A DNA stretch of 64,000 bases from Xanthostigma xanthostigma (GCA_963575645.1 OY754464.1:32627501-32691500); one strand, 5' to 3'. Shown: positions 1 through 10,048, counted from the stretch's first letter. Notes: a model not told the origin generated them from the sequence alone. Translations and numbers: made by a program.

Positions 1-983
1 ACTCTCCAATGTACTGGAAAAAAGTTATTAGCGTCCAAAGTTATAAGTTCTTTGCCAAAAGTTCTTGCGCCCAGTTTTTCCGCACGCATCTCTTTCCAGT
101 GCATCTGACACCCACACCGACAGTTTACTATTTAAAGTAGACCCAATTTCCAGTATTTAAAAAAAATTTCATCCCGATCGGTTGATCCCTCGCCCACCAA
201 TCCACGCTCGAAGTTGCGCTATTCATTTCGTGCTATTTTGAAGCCTCTAATACTCGCGCTTCGCGCTGTTTTTCTCGCTTTTGTAACTAATATAATGCAA
301 ATTAATTAAGACCAATGACGTATTCATTAAATCTGTGCTAAGAAAACGCCTTTTACATAATTTTTTACTTAAATTTATAACTCAGATCAATAGTGGTGTG
401 TTGTGAGTCGGACGAACATGTAAATATTTTGAGCCGAAACGGGATTACCCCCCCCCCCCCTATTATCGAGGATGCGAAACACGGTGGTGAAAATTTCAGT
501 TTAGGGTTAAGCAACCCTCCAAAACGGCCAAAAACCACCCTCAAACGGAGTTAAACGCGCATTACGTTATTCCCTTTCCACAAAGGTGACTAAAAATAAG
601 GGTAACTTTACTTAAATTTAAATGGCTGATATTTATATATGTTTTGTAAAATATCACTATAAATTAGTATCCAGTATCGCCAGATACCTTATATTAGTTA
701 CAAAAGCGAGAAATGCAGCGCGAAGCGCGAGTATTAGAGGCTTCAAAATAGCACGAAATGAATAGCGCAACTTCGAGCGTGGATTGGTGGGCGAGGGATC
801 AACCGATCGGGATGAAATTTTTTTTAAATACTGGAAATTGGGTCTACTTTAAATAGTAAACTGTCGGTGTGGGTGTCAGATGCACTGGAAAGAGATGCGT
901 GCGGAAAAACTGGGCGCAAGAACTTTTGGCAAAGAACTTATAACTTTGGACGCTAATAACTTTTTTCCAGTACATTGGAGAGT
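1..983. repeat. Long inverted repeat (foldback element), arms 1-295 and 689-983
   Basis: Bases 1-295 read almost identically to the reverse complement of 689-983; by eye the only difference is a 2-base one in the GCGCTG..TTCTCGC segment. The 393-bp spacer carries a run of ten C (451-460) and CpG-bearing text. The arms have no long reading frame and end abruptly at the window edge, so the element may extend left of base 1. Long arms with a unique spacer fit a foldback or long-TIR non-autonomous DNA transposon. I found no transposase and could not check a target duplication because the left flank is missing. Confidence 0.85.
581..690 (+). repeat. Dispersed repeat, inverted partner at 1412-1520
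   Basis: This stretch, which lies mostly in the spacer of the foldback, matches the reverse complement of 1412-1520 over about 105 bp, including the shared core CCAGTATCGCCAGATACC with one mismatch. A weaker third version of the same text lies at 1322-1375. The inverted pair straddles the right foldback arm, so the spacer and the outside flank are themselves repeat-related. Confidence 0.75.
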
Positions 984-1411
984 TTTACTTGATAGACATT
1001 CAATTAAAGAGTAAATCCTAACGAGTCCAACGACCCCAGAACGATTGCTGTGGGATTATTAGAACGCGAGATATGAGCAATTGAAGAAAAAAAACAAAAT
1101 CCAAGATGGCGGTGGACGGGGCAATTTGGAGAATGCGCAAATTCAGGGTTAAGGTCTCCATCGAAGACCCTTGCGAATGAGCAACAAAAGAAAAAATATA
1201 TCTGAAATACAGTATGTGTTGTGCGCACATGGCTGACCTATTTTTTACGTCTGGGGGGGTGTTTGGTCATTCCAATTTGTCTGGCTGTCGAAATGTAACT
1301 TTGAAATAGTTGTCTGAATAACATATATAAAAATCAAGCATTTAAAAATAAGTAAAGTTCATTCATTTTTCTGTCAGCTTTAAAGCGTCTGTCAGAAGTT
1401 GTGGTCATCGG
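984..1411. other. No gene seen; CpG-bearing spacer with partial repeat
   Basis: The segment contains short open frames on the minus strand near 1004-1230 that resemble nothing known. From about 1310 to 1375 it repeats the TAAAAATAAGTAAAGTT text of the neighbouring inverted repeat. I see no gene. Confidence 0.4.
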
Positions 1412-1520
1412 AAGGTGTCTGGCGATACTGGATACTAATTTATAGTGATATTTTACAAAACATATATAAATATCAGCCATTTAAAAATAAGTAAAGTTAC
1501 CCTTATTTTTTGTCACCTTT
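1412..1520 (-). repeat. Inverted copy of repeat 581-690
   Basis: Reverse-complement match to 581-690 including the terminal GTCACCTTTG motif. See that entry for the relation to the foldback. Confidence 0.75.
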
Positions 1521-1664
1521 GTCACCTGGTACCTGTACATTTGTCACAGACTCAATGATGGAGGTACGCGAAACGTTCTAAGTACATAAAACACTACTCA
1601 ATACGTAAGGTTTCATTTATTTAAAAATAGGTTATGTCTGGCGGCTCTGGGATCTTGGGCTAAT

Positions 1665-1710
1665 AGCAATTAACAAAACTTAAGGTACATAAGATAAAAA
1701 CATGGCAACA
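1665..1710 (+). repeat. 46-bp inverted repeat flanking the Penelope relic (left copy)
   Basis: These 46 bases match the reverse complement of 2372-2417 with two mismatches. The right copy overlaps coding text upstream of the GIY-YIG domain, so a piece of the retroelement is present again in inverted orientation downstream of it. Confidence 0.7.
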
Positions 1711-1786
1711 AGTTTATGTATAAATTTTTAAACAATAAAAATTAAAATTAAAAATTCGAAAGTTAGTTCAATTTCATAATATAGTT

Positions 1787-2031
1787 TTTTTTTTTTTATA
1801 AAAAGGTATATCCAATTGTATATATCCACATATATAGAGCATATATGCACATATACAAGAGAATATCACTTGGGGATGGCACTACCTCTTAGTATCTGGC
1901 CAGTATTATTAAATATATCAAAGTTGGGTCTAAACGACAAACACAAAATATCCATGAGCAGAGGTGGGATTCGAACCCACGACAGTGCGATCCAAAGGCC
2001 AACACGCTGACCATTACACCACGCTGTCCCC
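1787..2031 (-). mobile_element. tRNA-derived SINE with 12-bp target-site duplication
   Basis: The minus strand begins with a tRNA-like head. An A-box-like TGGTGTAATGGTCAGCGTG lies at 2004-2022 and a B-box-like GTGGGTTCGAATCCC at 1966-1980. The anticodon arm does not pair cleanly, so this is not a functional tRNA. A tRNA-unrelated body and an A-rich tail (T-run at 1787-1797 on the plus strand) follow. CATAATATAGTT occurs directly on both sides (1775-1786 and 2032-2043), a clean target-site duplication. The intact duplication implies a fairly recent LINE-mobilised insertion. The target is the 3' end of a Penelope-like relic. The frame across the T-arm, giving GGIRTHD, is a common spurious protein call. 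Confidence 0.88.
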
Positions 2032-2049
2032 CATAATATAGTTGTACTG

Positions 2050-2400
2050 ACTACTTAAATTTTGAGTGTCTGTTCTATAATTATTAGAATTGTTTTTTCT
2101 AATAAAACACATTTCACTGATATTACGTTTTTTCCAATTTGACTCTTTATCTAATATTTGAACTTCTTTAAATAGAAATGTATGTCCAGTGTCGAAATGA
2201 TGAGATGATAACGCGGTCTTATTATCACTTAATAAATTATTGTTTCTACAGTCCATTCTGTGTTGGTAAATTCTATGTTTTAGTAACTGTCTTGTTTGCC
2301 CCACATAACACTTACTACATTCACAAGGTATTTTGTAAATGATATTAGATTGATGTAAAATAGGTGTTTTATGTTGCCATCTTTTTATCTTATGTACCTT
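2050..2400 (-). pseudogene. Penelope-like retroelement, C-terminal GIY-YIG endonuclease relic
   Basis: The minus-strand frame reads through IIYKIPC, a CxxC pair and CYVGQTRQLLKHR, then SHHFDTGH and VQILDKESNWKKRNISEM. This is the usual order of the GIY-YIG endonuclease at the end of Penelope-like polyproteins: two tyrosines, an arginine in the helix, and a conserved GH followed by the ILDxE segment. The endonuclease nicks target DNA for insertion. No reverse transcriptase is visible upstream (beyond 2420), so only the 3' part survives. The end of the frame is broken by the SINE at 1787-2031. In-frame text upstream of the first methionine (2304) continues the domain, so the methionine is not the true start. 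The fold assignment is by pattern; the family assignment follows from this exact spacing. Confidence 0.8.
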
Positions 2401-2417
2401 AACTTTTGTTAATTGCT
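2372..2417 (-). repeat. 46-bp inverted repeat (right copy, within Penelope relic)
   Basis: Partner of 1665-1710, 44 of 46 positions identical in reverse complement. Confidence 0.7.
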
Positions 2418-2476
2418 ACGGTTAGTAATTAATGTTTATTTTCATAAATATTGTTTTAAATAATTTTCAATTTGTA

Positions 2477-2513
2477 CTTGAAAAAGTCTAAATTTATAGA
2501 CGAAACGTCGTAC
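2477..2513 (+). other. Hammerhead-like hairpin beside the Penelope relic
   Basis: Plus strand: CTTGAAAAAGTC, a loop, then GACGAAACGTC. The arrangement is a CUGANGA-like strand, a short helix, then CGAAAC-GUC, as in the small hammerhead variants reported with Penelope-like elements. The first strand has an extra base compared with the CUGANGA consensus, so this may be a degenerate, inactive version. It lies on the strand opposite to the endonuclease frame. Confidence 0.35.
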
Positions 2514-2519
2514 AATTAT

Positions 2520-3655
2520 AAATACAACTATTGTCCACGAACCTGCGAATTTTTTCTTATTAATTATTATCGATGGACACGATATCTAATATATAATAAA
2601 ATTATGCCCCTACATAATATTTTTAAGTCATAAGATAATAAAAAATATTTTTATTTTTCCAAGAGAAGAATCCTAAAAAATTATAATTGTCGCAACATAA
2701 TTACAAATCGTCGTTTTTCGTATCGCTTCCTACCCTATAAGCATTTAATTTTATGTCAGGACATAATAATATTTTATTTTTGTCAGTACATAAAAAAATC
2801 ACTCAAAAAAAAATTCTGACATTAAAAGTGTTAAATAATTTTTATACATTTTGTAAAAATATTTTACGATTTAATAGTAAAACAGCGTTCCATAAATATC
2901 TATAGCGCGACAACACCAATTTGTATAAAATTATCCTTCCTGTACTTTTTAGGCTAATTTCACGCCAAATCAGCCCAATCGAGTTCAGTTGCATTACGTC
3001 AGATGCTCCTCGATTCAACAAATGGTGTCCAACAGTCTGTTCCGCACCAACACTATTAATTTCACTTGCGTGATCGCGTCTAATGACTGGCACCGATTGA
3101 ACTCGTTGGATTTTTCACGTCTAGTATTTTGACGGTGAGAAATATGAGAATGGAATTGTGACAATGTGGGCCCTGTACATAATTATTTTATTGTATAACG
3201 CAGTCATCTTATAATCTGTAGATAATTATGACACAGCCGACCGGCATTGTCACAACCGCTATCAAAACGTAAAAATAAAAATTCAGCTACAAAGCATTAA
3301 ACAGTGTAAATTAAAATTATTTAACCAAACGAAAATCGTTTTAAATAAAATAAACTAAAAATAAGAATTGGAAATTATTAAAATTGCATTAAAGTTAAAA
3401 TCTTATAAAATCAAAATTAAGATCAAAACTGGTACTGGATCAATATCTTTCAAAATGTTAAGAATTTATAATTAAGTATATAATCTAAAATATTATTAAG
3501 AAATAAATTATTTTGGAATTTTAAAAATAACTGTCATTTAATAAAATAAAATATTGAAGTTCAAACCACGCTTCCAATAAAATTTACAATGATTTTTAAA
3601 AAATGTTGCAGAATAGCAGTCCAGCCACTAAATTTTTATTTAACAGTAAGTGAAA
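2520..3655. other. AT-rich stretch, nothing recognised
   Basis: No open frame resembles a known protein on either strand, and I see no tandem or inverted structure. Confidence 0.5.
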
Positions 3656-3659
3656 GTAA

Positions 3660-3895
3660 TATTTGCGTCAATTAAACTTTTTAGATGAAAAAATATCATC
3701 CTTGCTCATTCATAAATAATTATAAAGCTTTTCTGGATCCTTCTGTAAACGTGAAAGGCAACTGAGGATGTTAACTCCTCTTATTATTGCGTATGGTCTC
3801 ACCAACGCTTGTTTTGTTGTTTCCTTTTTCTTCTTTGGCGGTGTTCTTATAATTATAATAGCGACAAATAGTTGTTCTTCGTTGAATTTTTTCAC
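3660..3895 (-). pseudogene. PIF/Harbinger-type transposase N-terminal relic
   Basis: The minus frame gives a basic stretch, VRPYAIIRG, SCLSRLQKDPEKLYNYL, then a stop and MSKDDIF. This matches the usual start of HARBI1-like nucleases: VRP..xxR, a leucine-rich helix, ELxxxDxxxFxNFLRM, then the DF helix. The catalytic DDE core is absent and an in-frame stop sits where the RM dipeptide belongs, so it is a dead fragment. It abuts a LINE relic on the same strand. The call rests on about 60 residues of pattern. Confidence 0.5.
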
Positions 3896-3954
3896 TGACT
3901 AAGAATCAAACAAAACCGCCTCGACTGCTATTCTTCTTCTTCTATTTCCCTAGT

Positions 3955-4345
3955 CATGCCGCTAACGCAGCTTTAGGAGGATGCCTCTGATTCACTTCTT
4001 GTACTTGTCTCTGTTCCAAGCTTGGCTCCAAAGTTACCTTACCATTTTCCTCAGGCACACCGCAATCTGATTTACCGCCTCCTTCCACCTGGCCCGTGGT
4101 CAACCAATAGGTCAATGCTCCTGTAGCTTCGCCTCCATAAGGTAATTTCCGTGGTTTTTGATACTCCTCCATTCGTGAAGCATGACTTACTTATAGGTGC
4201 CTGTTATAAGTCTTCTCATAACCCCTGGTTTGGGACCCGGTCCCGTAATGTTTTCCCTGCTATTCTTCGCAGGCAGTTTATTTTTGTCGCTAAATTTAGT
4301 GACATTCCTTCTCGCTGTCCAGCTGCCTTAACTGCTAAATTTAAA
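3955..4345 (-). pseudogene. Non-LTR retrotransposon (RTE/craTA-like) 3' end relic
   Basis: Several minus-strand frames carry the tail of a LINE reverse-transcriptase ORF in order. First comes NCLRRIAGKTLRDRVPN (about 4245-4295), then RMEEYQKPRKLPYGG (about 4170-4130), then RWKEAVNQIAVCLRK and WNRDKYKK (about 4090-4000). These correspond to the LRxxxGxTxRDRxRN, xRMxxxRxPRKxLYG and RWxDxVxxD segments seen downstream of the RT thumb. At least two frameshifts separate them. GC content is clearly higher than in the flanks, which is normal for LINE coding remnants in AT-rich DNA. Confidence 0.6.
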
Positions 4346-4724
4346 TTATGACTCCGATTGTCACAACTTCCGCACTATCTCACACCAATCTTGCAGTCTC
4401 TCTACCTACAACCCGACACAACTAAAGTTCACATTGTGGTTGCATAGGCACCTATGTGTAGCACATAGCAGCACCTTACATACAATACTAACTTAAGAAA
4501 ATAATCGTGTTTTTTATAACCGGCAAATTCGAGGAATTTCGTTTTTTCTCAAAATCATGAAAGTGTTTAAGCTAATAAACCCAAAATTTTCAAAAACAAT
4601 TGCGAAAAAAACTACCAAAAAGGCGTCATGAAGTGAAAAAATTTAATAGAATAGGGTTTCCCAGCTTTCACTGTAAACGGCTTGAGAACCTCGTTAGTAA
4701 GGTTAAATGGCGTGTTACTTCTCA

Positions 4725-5175
4725 AATAGTATATTACACCACAAGGGCCGAATGTGTGATATTCTTGCCCTGTGCGCCATACTGCCTGAGGCGAAGCCGA
4801 GGGCATCATGGCGCGAGGGGCAAGATATCACACTTTGCCAGTGTGGTGTATACTATTTTCCTTCATACCTCGGTCGTAAGCACGCTTATTAAATACATTA
4901 ATTAATTAATTACACAAAAACACAGATAAATGCCAAGCAAGGTTATACGTAGCAACAGGAATGACAGCTGCTCACGACTATTAGCTAAAATGTAATAGGG
5001 TTGCTATGGAAACGACATCTAAACAACAGTTGATTGGTTTTTTTTGCTGAACTACCGCAGGAACTAAGAACTTCCCGTATTGTACCGTTTAATCCCACCA
5101 AGGAGTAAATGTTAGACTTTCTGCCTTACAATTGATGTCGAAAGTATGCACTTTCGATCGAGGTATGAAGAAAAA
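4725..5175. repeat. Hairpin repeat family F, copy 1
   Basis: AAATAGTATATTACACCACA starts an imperfect hairpin that closes near 4858 with TGTGGTGTATACTATTTT; its loop is GC-rich. The TACCTCGGTCG motif follows. After a 200-bp interval come GTTAGACTTTCTGCCTTA and CGATCGAGGTAT (5110-5167). The same order of parts occurs at 21483-21787, so both belong to one dispersed, MITE-like family. Reading frames over it (4600-4905) are by-products of the hairpin. Confidence 0.7.
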
Positions 5176-5504
5176 GAAATTTAAATATTCATATGTACCT
5201 ACCACAAATTATTCATGTACTAAAAAATACACTATATTTATCTGTAATATTTGATAAGGAAACCGATATTCTCAAGTGGGTTAACGTAAGCAGGACTCAT
5301 AATACGAATGATCGATTTTCACCGCCAAGCCGTTAACAATTTAATTTATTTATTATGATATAATATGGTGGAATAATTTCTGTAGCTTGAAATTGGTTTG
5401 TGTTAAAAATTTATATTCATTCAATTCGAATCGTTGGATTATATTATTTTAAAAGGGATTAATTTATTCTCAATACGTCAAAATCTAAATTATGATGGAG
5501 TGAC

Positions 5505-5640
5505 TGTGTGGACCAGGACATGACAGCGATAGGAGAACGGAATTGGAGAAGTTAGGCCAGTATAGGGACGACTAGAAATATTTCTTGGTAAGGCCATAAG
5601 TTACCCTGGGGTGTAGTGTCGATTATTATACCTATAGTGA
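5505..5640 (+). pseudogene. LINE reverse-transcriptase C-terminal relic
   Basis: One frame gives VDQDMTAIGERNWRS and a shifted frame gives FLGKAISYPGV before a stop. This is the usual tail of RTE-type ORFs (W..D...DL..IG..NWR..A.DR..WR...KA.THPG-stop). Frameshifts and stops show it is dead. It is short, so the family call is tentative. Confidence 0.45.
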
Positions 5641-5649
5641 TAGCAAATT

Positions 5650-6235
5650 AACAAAGCATATATTATGTGCTCTAATTATAAATAAAGACGAACACAAAAT
5701 AAAGATGGGCAAATAATAAATTAGTATCAAAGGTTTAAAGGTTTCATTGCAACTAGATGTAATATATCGCAAGTGTGATGTTCAACAATTATTTTTGAAA
5801 TATGAAAATATACAATATATTTATTTCGTACAGTTTATGCACTATCAACTATGCCGTTAAACAATTAAAATCCAATATTCAAAATAATTGCAGCTGCGAA
5901 ACTACACACAAGGTGGGTAGATTTGTTATATATGTAAACAATGTAAATACGATTGCACTTAATTTAAAGTTGTATGCATTCGGTAAGTTATAAAATCAAT
6001 CTACAATTGCAACTTACTACCTACCTGATAGTACGGCTTCTATTTGAATAAGTTTCGTTAAATAACGAGCAACAAAACAAATAAAAAAATATAATGAACA
6101 GGTTATGTTTGTAGTACGTGATGACATAATATCATCACACACGAGGAACATGTAATATTTTTTGCTAATATCCCCAATAAAATATCTGATTTCACATTAT
6201 TTAAAAAAAAATTGACAGTTCAATTTTTAACAGAT
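5650..6235. other. AT-rich stretch, nothing firm
   Basis: No gene seen. The last part (6160-6235) shares weak similarity with 26200-26250 and leads into the dispersed repeat that follows. Confidence 0.4.
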
Positions 6236-6239
6236 CGCT

Positions 6240-6420
6240 TTCAATTGTAGCCTGCGTTTGATTTTCACACTTTTACTTTGGAAATGGTAGTACGTCTGTC
6301 GACTACGTTTTGCAGTTCTTTAATTTTACTTTATACACTAGTACGAAATGGATTATTTTACAATCGGTACACAGGCATGAAAAGCAGCTCTTTTATATAG
6401 AGGGTCGTGCAAAAAATAAT
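6240..6420 (+). repeat. Dispersed repeat shared with 26745-26885
   Basis: The text TTGTAGCCTG.GTTTGATTTTCA.ACTTTTACT.TGGAAATG and the downstream CACTAGT.CGAAATGG and CAGCTCTTTTATAG segments recur in the same order at 26745-26885. Diverged two-copy similarity; no coding content. Confidence 0.6.
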
Positions 6421-6954
6421 TCAAGTGCTGGTTATATTATAACAATTATTGTATTTTTTAAATCTACGGTACGGAAAAACAATTTATGTCATATTTTAGA
6501 GAAATAAAATTAAACTGTTATAGATTCATTGCTTTGAAAAGAAATAGCATTGGCAATTACGCATCTACTTCTGGAGGTTTCATACGAGCGATGATTCAAA
6601 TCAATTCGTACCAACTTTTTAAATATGTATAATCTAAAGAATTAAAAACGGTGTGTTCCACTGATTTTACGACTCGTGGTATCTTGGTCATTTTTCATTA
6701 TAAAAAAGATAGGTATATTAGTGAGTAAAATATAGCTAGTAATAGTAAAATGTTTTTAAATATTTAATGCCCACGGTCTAAAATCCATCCTGAACGGAAA
6801 CGTAGAAAATGCTAAAGATAAATAAAGAATTTAAACTGGAATGTGAAATTAATTTGCCTTGGAATATTATATTGGACCCTTGTCTGGTTTTCCATGAGTA
6901 TTTTTTTACCTCGTCGGCCATGGTAAGATGTAAAAATTAAAGATAAAGTTAGAC

Positions 6955-8001
6955 TTCAAAAAAGAAAGATCTTAAAGCAGTTCATCATCGAGTCTTTCAC
7001 GGTCTGAAAAAATTGAAACGCGAGAAGAGCTCAACAAACTCCGAATTTCACGTCACAAACTTTAACAGTTTATTTATTTACCAATTTTCGACAAAGTCGT
7101 CACTGGGTGGTTTAGAAGAATCGGTTTTGGAAACAACAATGGCAAACCTGTGTACAGAGTCGCTGAAGTGATTGATGTAATCGAAACATCAAGAACAAAC
7201 AACCTGCGGTACGCGAACAAAGTATCAATCTGAAGAATGGAGCGGAAGAAAAAGTATTTCGAATCGAGTTCGTTTCTAATCAGGAATTCACAAATTCAGA
7301 ATTTAAACAAGTGAAAGAAGTTTGCACTTTGCAGGCATAAGTTTTCCTGAAAAAGAGTGAATAGCGGTCAAAACAAAGAACATTCAAGAAGCAATTACGT
7401 ACGAATTTAATGAAGCTGGGGTAGAAAAAATGATGCGAGAAAAAAAACGTTTCAAACAAAATCCACATAATTTTGTATTGAAAAAGAGGCAGTTGATGAA
7501 AGATCTAAATGTTGCTTTAGGTCAATGCAATGTAAAGGTCGCTAGAGACTTAACTAAAAAAATAACCGACTTGGGTGCGAGAGCTAATGAACTGGATCAA
7601 AGGCGGACATCGACAATAGCTATCGTATCTTATATTAACGATCAAAATCAAAAATTGAACATCAAAGCAGCTGAAAAAGCTGTATTGGAACAGGCGCTAG
7701 CAAAAAAGATCAGAAAAGTGACGATCCATTCACAAGACGTTCCACAAAACCTTGTATGATTTTCAAAGCACCAGTTGAAGAACTCATCGAACCAAACCCG
7801 GAAGCTGAACCAATACCAGCACGAGCACCTGCTGTCCACAGATTGGAACCAGAGGCCCAAGAGATGCCAATTGAGAAACTTCTCAACAACACCGTAGCAA
7901 TCACCGCCAGTGATTTTTTGTCCTTACCTCACGATTTTGATATTTTAATTTATCTGAAACTTGACGTGGTAGTTGAATTACCCTTTCCTTTGTTGTTTTA
8001 G
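6955..8001 (+). pseudogene. Rtf1 (pseudogene): Processed pseudogene of Rtf1 (Paf1 complex), Plus3 domain to C-terminus
   Basis: Rtf1 is a Paf1-complex subunit that binds Spt5 through its Plus3 domain and promotes H2B ubiquitylation during transcription. Frame 1 (6961-7231) gives a serine-rich stretch, EELNKLRISRHKL, then FDKVVTG and GNNNGKPVYRVAEVIDV, the Plus3 core. A shifted frame continues with NGAEEKVFRIEFVSNQEF (7232-7338). Then come ITYEFNEAGVEKMMREKKRF and the helix-rich part RRTSTIAIVSYINDQNQKLN (7340-7759). The last frame has PHDFDILIYL (7756-8001), equivalent to the HDFDIxIDL end motif. In-frame stops at 6973, near 7061 and near 7230, plus at least three frameshifts, make it non-coding. 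The whole region is contiguous with no introns, as expected of a reverse-transcribed mRNA copy. The N-terminal third is missing (5' truncation). Confidence 0.88.
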
Positions 8002-8110
8002 AAGGCCTAAAAGATTTCAGAGTTAAATAAATCTTAATTTAAATTCGGTTACTTAATATTATCTTAATTTTTTTTTTTTAGAAGAGTTTAGTTACAGTTA
8101 GTAATTATTA

Positions 8111-8320
8111 TAATATATTACAGAGTAGCTACTGTTTGCTACAATTGTTAAGAAACACCCATTGTTACAACGCTATCAACATAGAAAAATTAGTTTATTT
8201 TTTTTCCAACGGTGACATTGTTTGGAAAAAAAATAAACTAATTTTTCTATGTTAATAGCGTTGTAACAATGGGTGTTTCTTAACAATTGTAGCAAACAGT
8301 AGCTACTCTGTAATATATTA
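8111..8320. repeat. Near-perfect palindrome, 99-bp arms
   Basis: 8111-8209 pairs with 8222-8320 almost base for base (one A/C-type difference seen), with a 12-bp loop. Both ends read TAATATATTA. No coding content. It fits a MITE-like foldback. It lies just downstream of the Rtf1 pseudogene. Confidence 0.9.
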
Positions 8321-8329
8321 TCTTAAATA

Positions 8330-9700
8330 CTTTTTTTCGGGATGAAAAGTCCTAAATTAGGACCTAGGGCCTTATGAAGTACTAATTTGTAAAATTTCCT
8401 CGGGCCCAAAATCTAATTTTTTCATTCGATAGACAGGAAAAAGTTATTAAAAAAAACATTGTATCTAACATTCTTAATCCGGCTTACCCGATAAGAAATA
8501 TTAAGCCGTTCCGGAACTTTTGAAACAATCGGTATATAACATTTAAAAATAAAGTGGACCTCACATGACATGAAAAATGAGTTTTGTGTATAAAAATGTG
8601 TATCCACCAGGACGGCGCCTTAATCGGTTTTATACACACTTACACACCTATTCGACTTATTTGAAATAAGGATTTTTTTACATTTTGTTTACAATATTAC
8701 ATTTAGGGGGTATTATGAGGGCGTATCCGCATGATATCGTGACTTCATTTTATGTACATACTTTGCGTCTGTTATAGGCTATATATCGAGCGTACAGAGT
8801 GATGTACCAGTTTCACTCGATCTTATCACTCATGGTGTCAAAATGATCAGCGGGTACAGGGGAGTAAATAAATGTGAAGAAAAAAGTTGGGACCGAAAAA
8901 ATGTCCACACAATAAAAAGTATCCCTCACAATACGATGTTCATTCTAGTGTTGGTCCTTGCAACAACCTCTTTGCGGAGACACACACGTAAACGGACGTC
9001 CATTCGAAAAGATTCAGAATTGTTTCATAGGACCCCAAACCGTCGAGATCTGATGAAAATTTAATTTTCAAAAGCGGACCGAAAGCAATAACTTTTCTTT
9101 TTATAAATTTTCAATAGCTGGAAGTTAAAAAGATTATCTCATGAAATTAGTAACACAAGAAAACAATCTTAAACGTAATTTATGTATAAAAAGTTAAAAT
9201 TTAATGAGACAGTATTGATAAACAATAATATAAATGAAAACTTATTAACAATGGCACAGGCGTAGGAGAAATGCGTAGGCAGGGGAAACAAGATCATAAA
9301 ATCGTCGCATGTCGGTGACCACTGAACATATTGTCTCAAAGCTCATATGGACCATAGTAATTACTGGTAAGAATGCCGGGTAATCTAGATCGACGTCCCA
9401 CTCAATTTATCATTCAACCCATATCAGGAGTCTTCAACCTATTTGAGAAAAGGGCCTATATATAAAATTTCGAAGTCTATAACGTGCTAACTAAAGTAAA
9501 ACTTGGCACGGTAGGGTTTAATTCATTTTTATTCATTCATTCTTATAAATAAAAAAATAAATAAAAAAACTAAAAAACATGCTTTTATAGCACATCGAAC
9601 AAAAAAGTTAATATTAATTTGTGATACTATATAAGATCCTTGATGATGTAAATAATTTAATAAAATTCAGAGGAATAGGATCAGGAAATCAGTTAAAACT
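8330..9700. other. No gene recognised; small inverted motifs
   Basis: 8345-8365 holds a short palindromic block around GTCCTAAATTAGGAC. A 73-codon frame at 8843-9064 resembles nothing known. Around 9560-9640 the text resembles the end of the repeat at 19790-19830. Confidence 0.4.
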
Positions 9701-9711
9701 TTATGCTTACT

Positions 9712-9746
9712 CGCGACGTTTCGGCTTTAATTAAGCCTTCCTCAAG
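9712..9746 (-). other. Hammerhead-like hairpin
   Basis: On the minus strand: CTTGAGGAAGGC, loop, GCCGAAACGTCGCG. This is the same layout as 2477-2513: a CUGANGA-like strand with one extra U, a GGC/GCC helix, then CGAAACGUC. It adjoins an inverted repeat (9743-9965), as expected of a Penelope-type terminus, but no Penelope protein is visible nearby. Confidence 0.35.
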
Positions 9747-9965
9747 CGTTCATAAACTATCGTTTTAACATAGTCAACAATGTAAACCTTGTCATGATCT
9801 ATTAATAAATGTGTTTAATAACAATATTTATTACACCTTATATTTGTCAATTATTTATTTTGGAAACTTATATTTACGTTATTTCTATACTGTATTTATT
9901 AATAGATCATGACAAGGTTTACATGATTGACTATGTTAAAACGATAGTTTATGAACGCCTGAGGA
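9743..9965. repeat. Inverted repeat, arms about 70 bp
   Basis: 9743-9812 matches the reverse complement of 9893-9965, including TTCATAAACTATCGTTTTAA. The 80-bp spacer is AT-rich. The left arm begins inside the hammerhead-like hairpin; in the right arm that hairpin is lost beyond GCCTGAGGAGATGG. Confidence 0.8.
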
Positions 9966-10048
9966 GATGGAGTACGTAACAACAAATACGTTGCAGCCAT
10001 TCCAGAGTTGTGTTGGTTTCCTCCAGTTTGCAATGACCGTAAAAATAG

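Noticed and set aside
1959..2033. Possible tRNA gene on the minus strand
   Set aside because: A and B boxes are good, but the anticodon stem does not pair and the unit is flanked by a 12-bp duplication with an A-tail, so it is a SINE head.
4600..4905. 101-codon open frame
   Set aside because: It lies across a hairpin repeat with frames on both strands and no protein-like features.
8843..9064. 73-codon frame with a basic, serine-rich translation
   Set aside because: No recognisable motif, no splice or promoter context, and similar frames are expected by chance.
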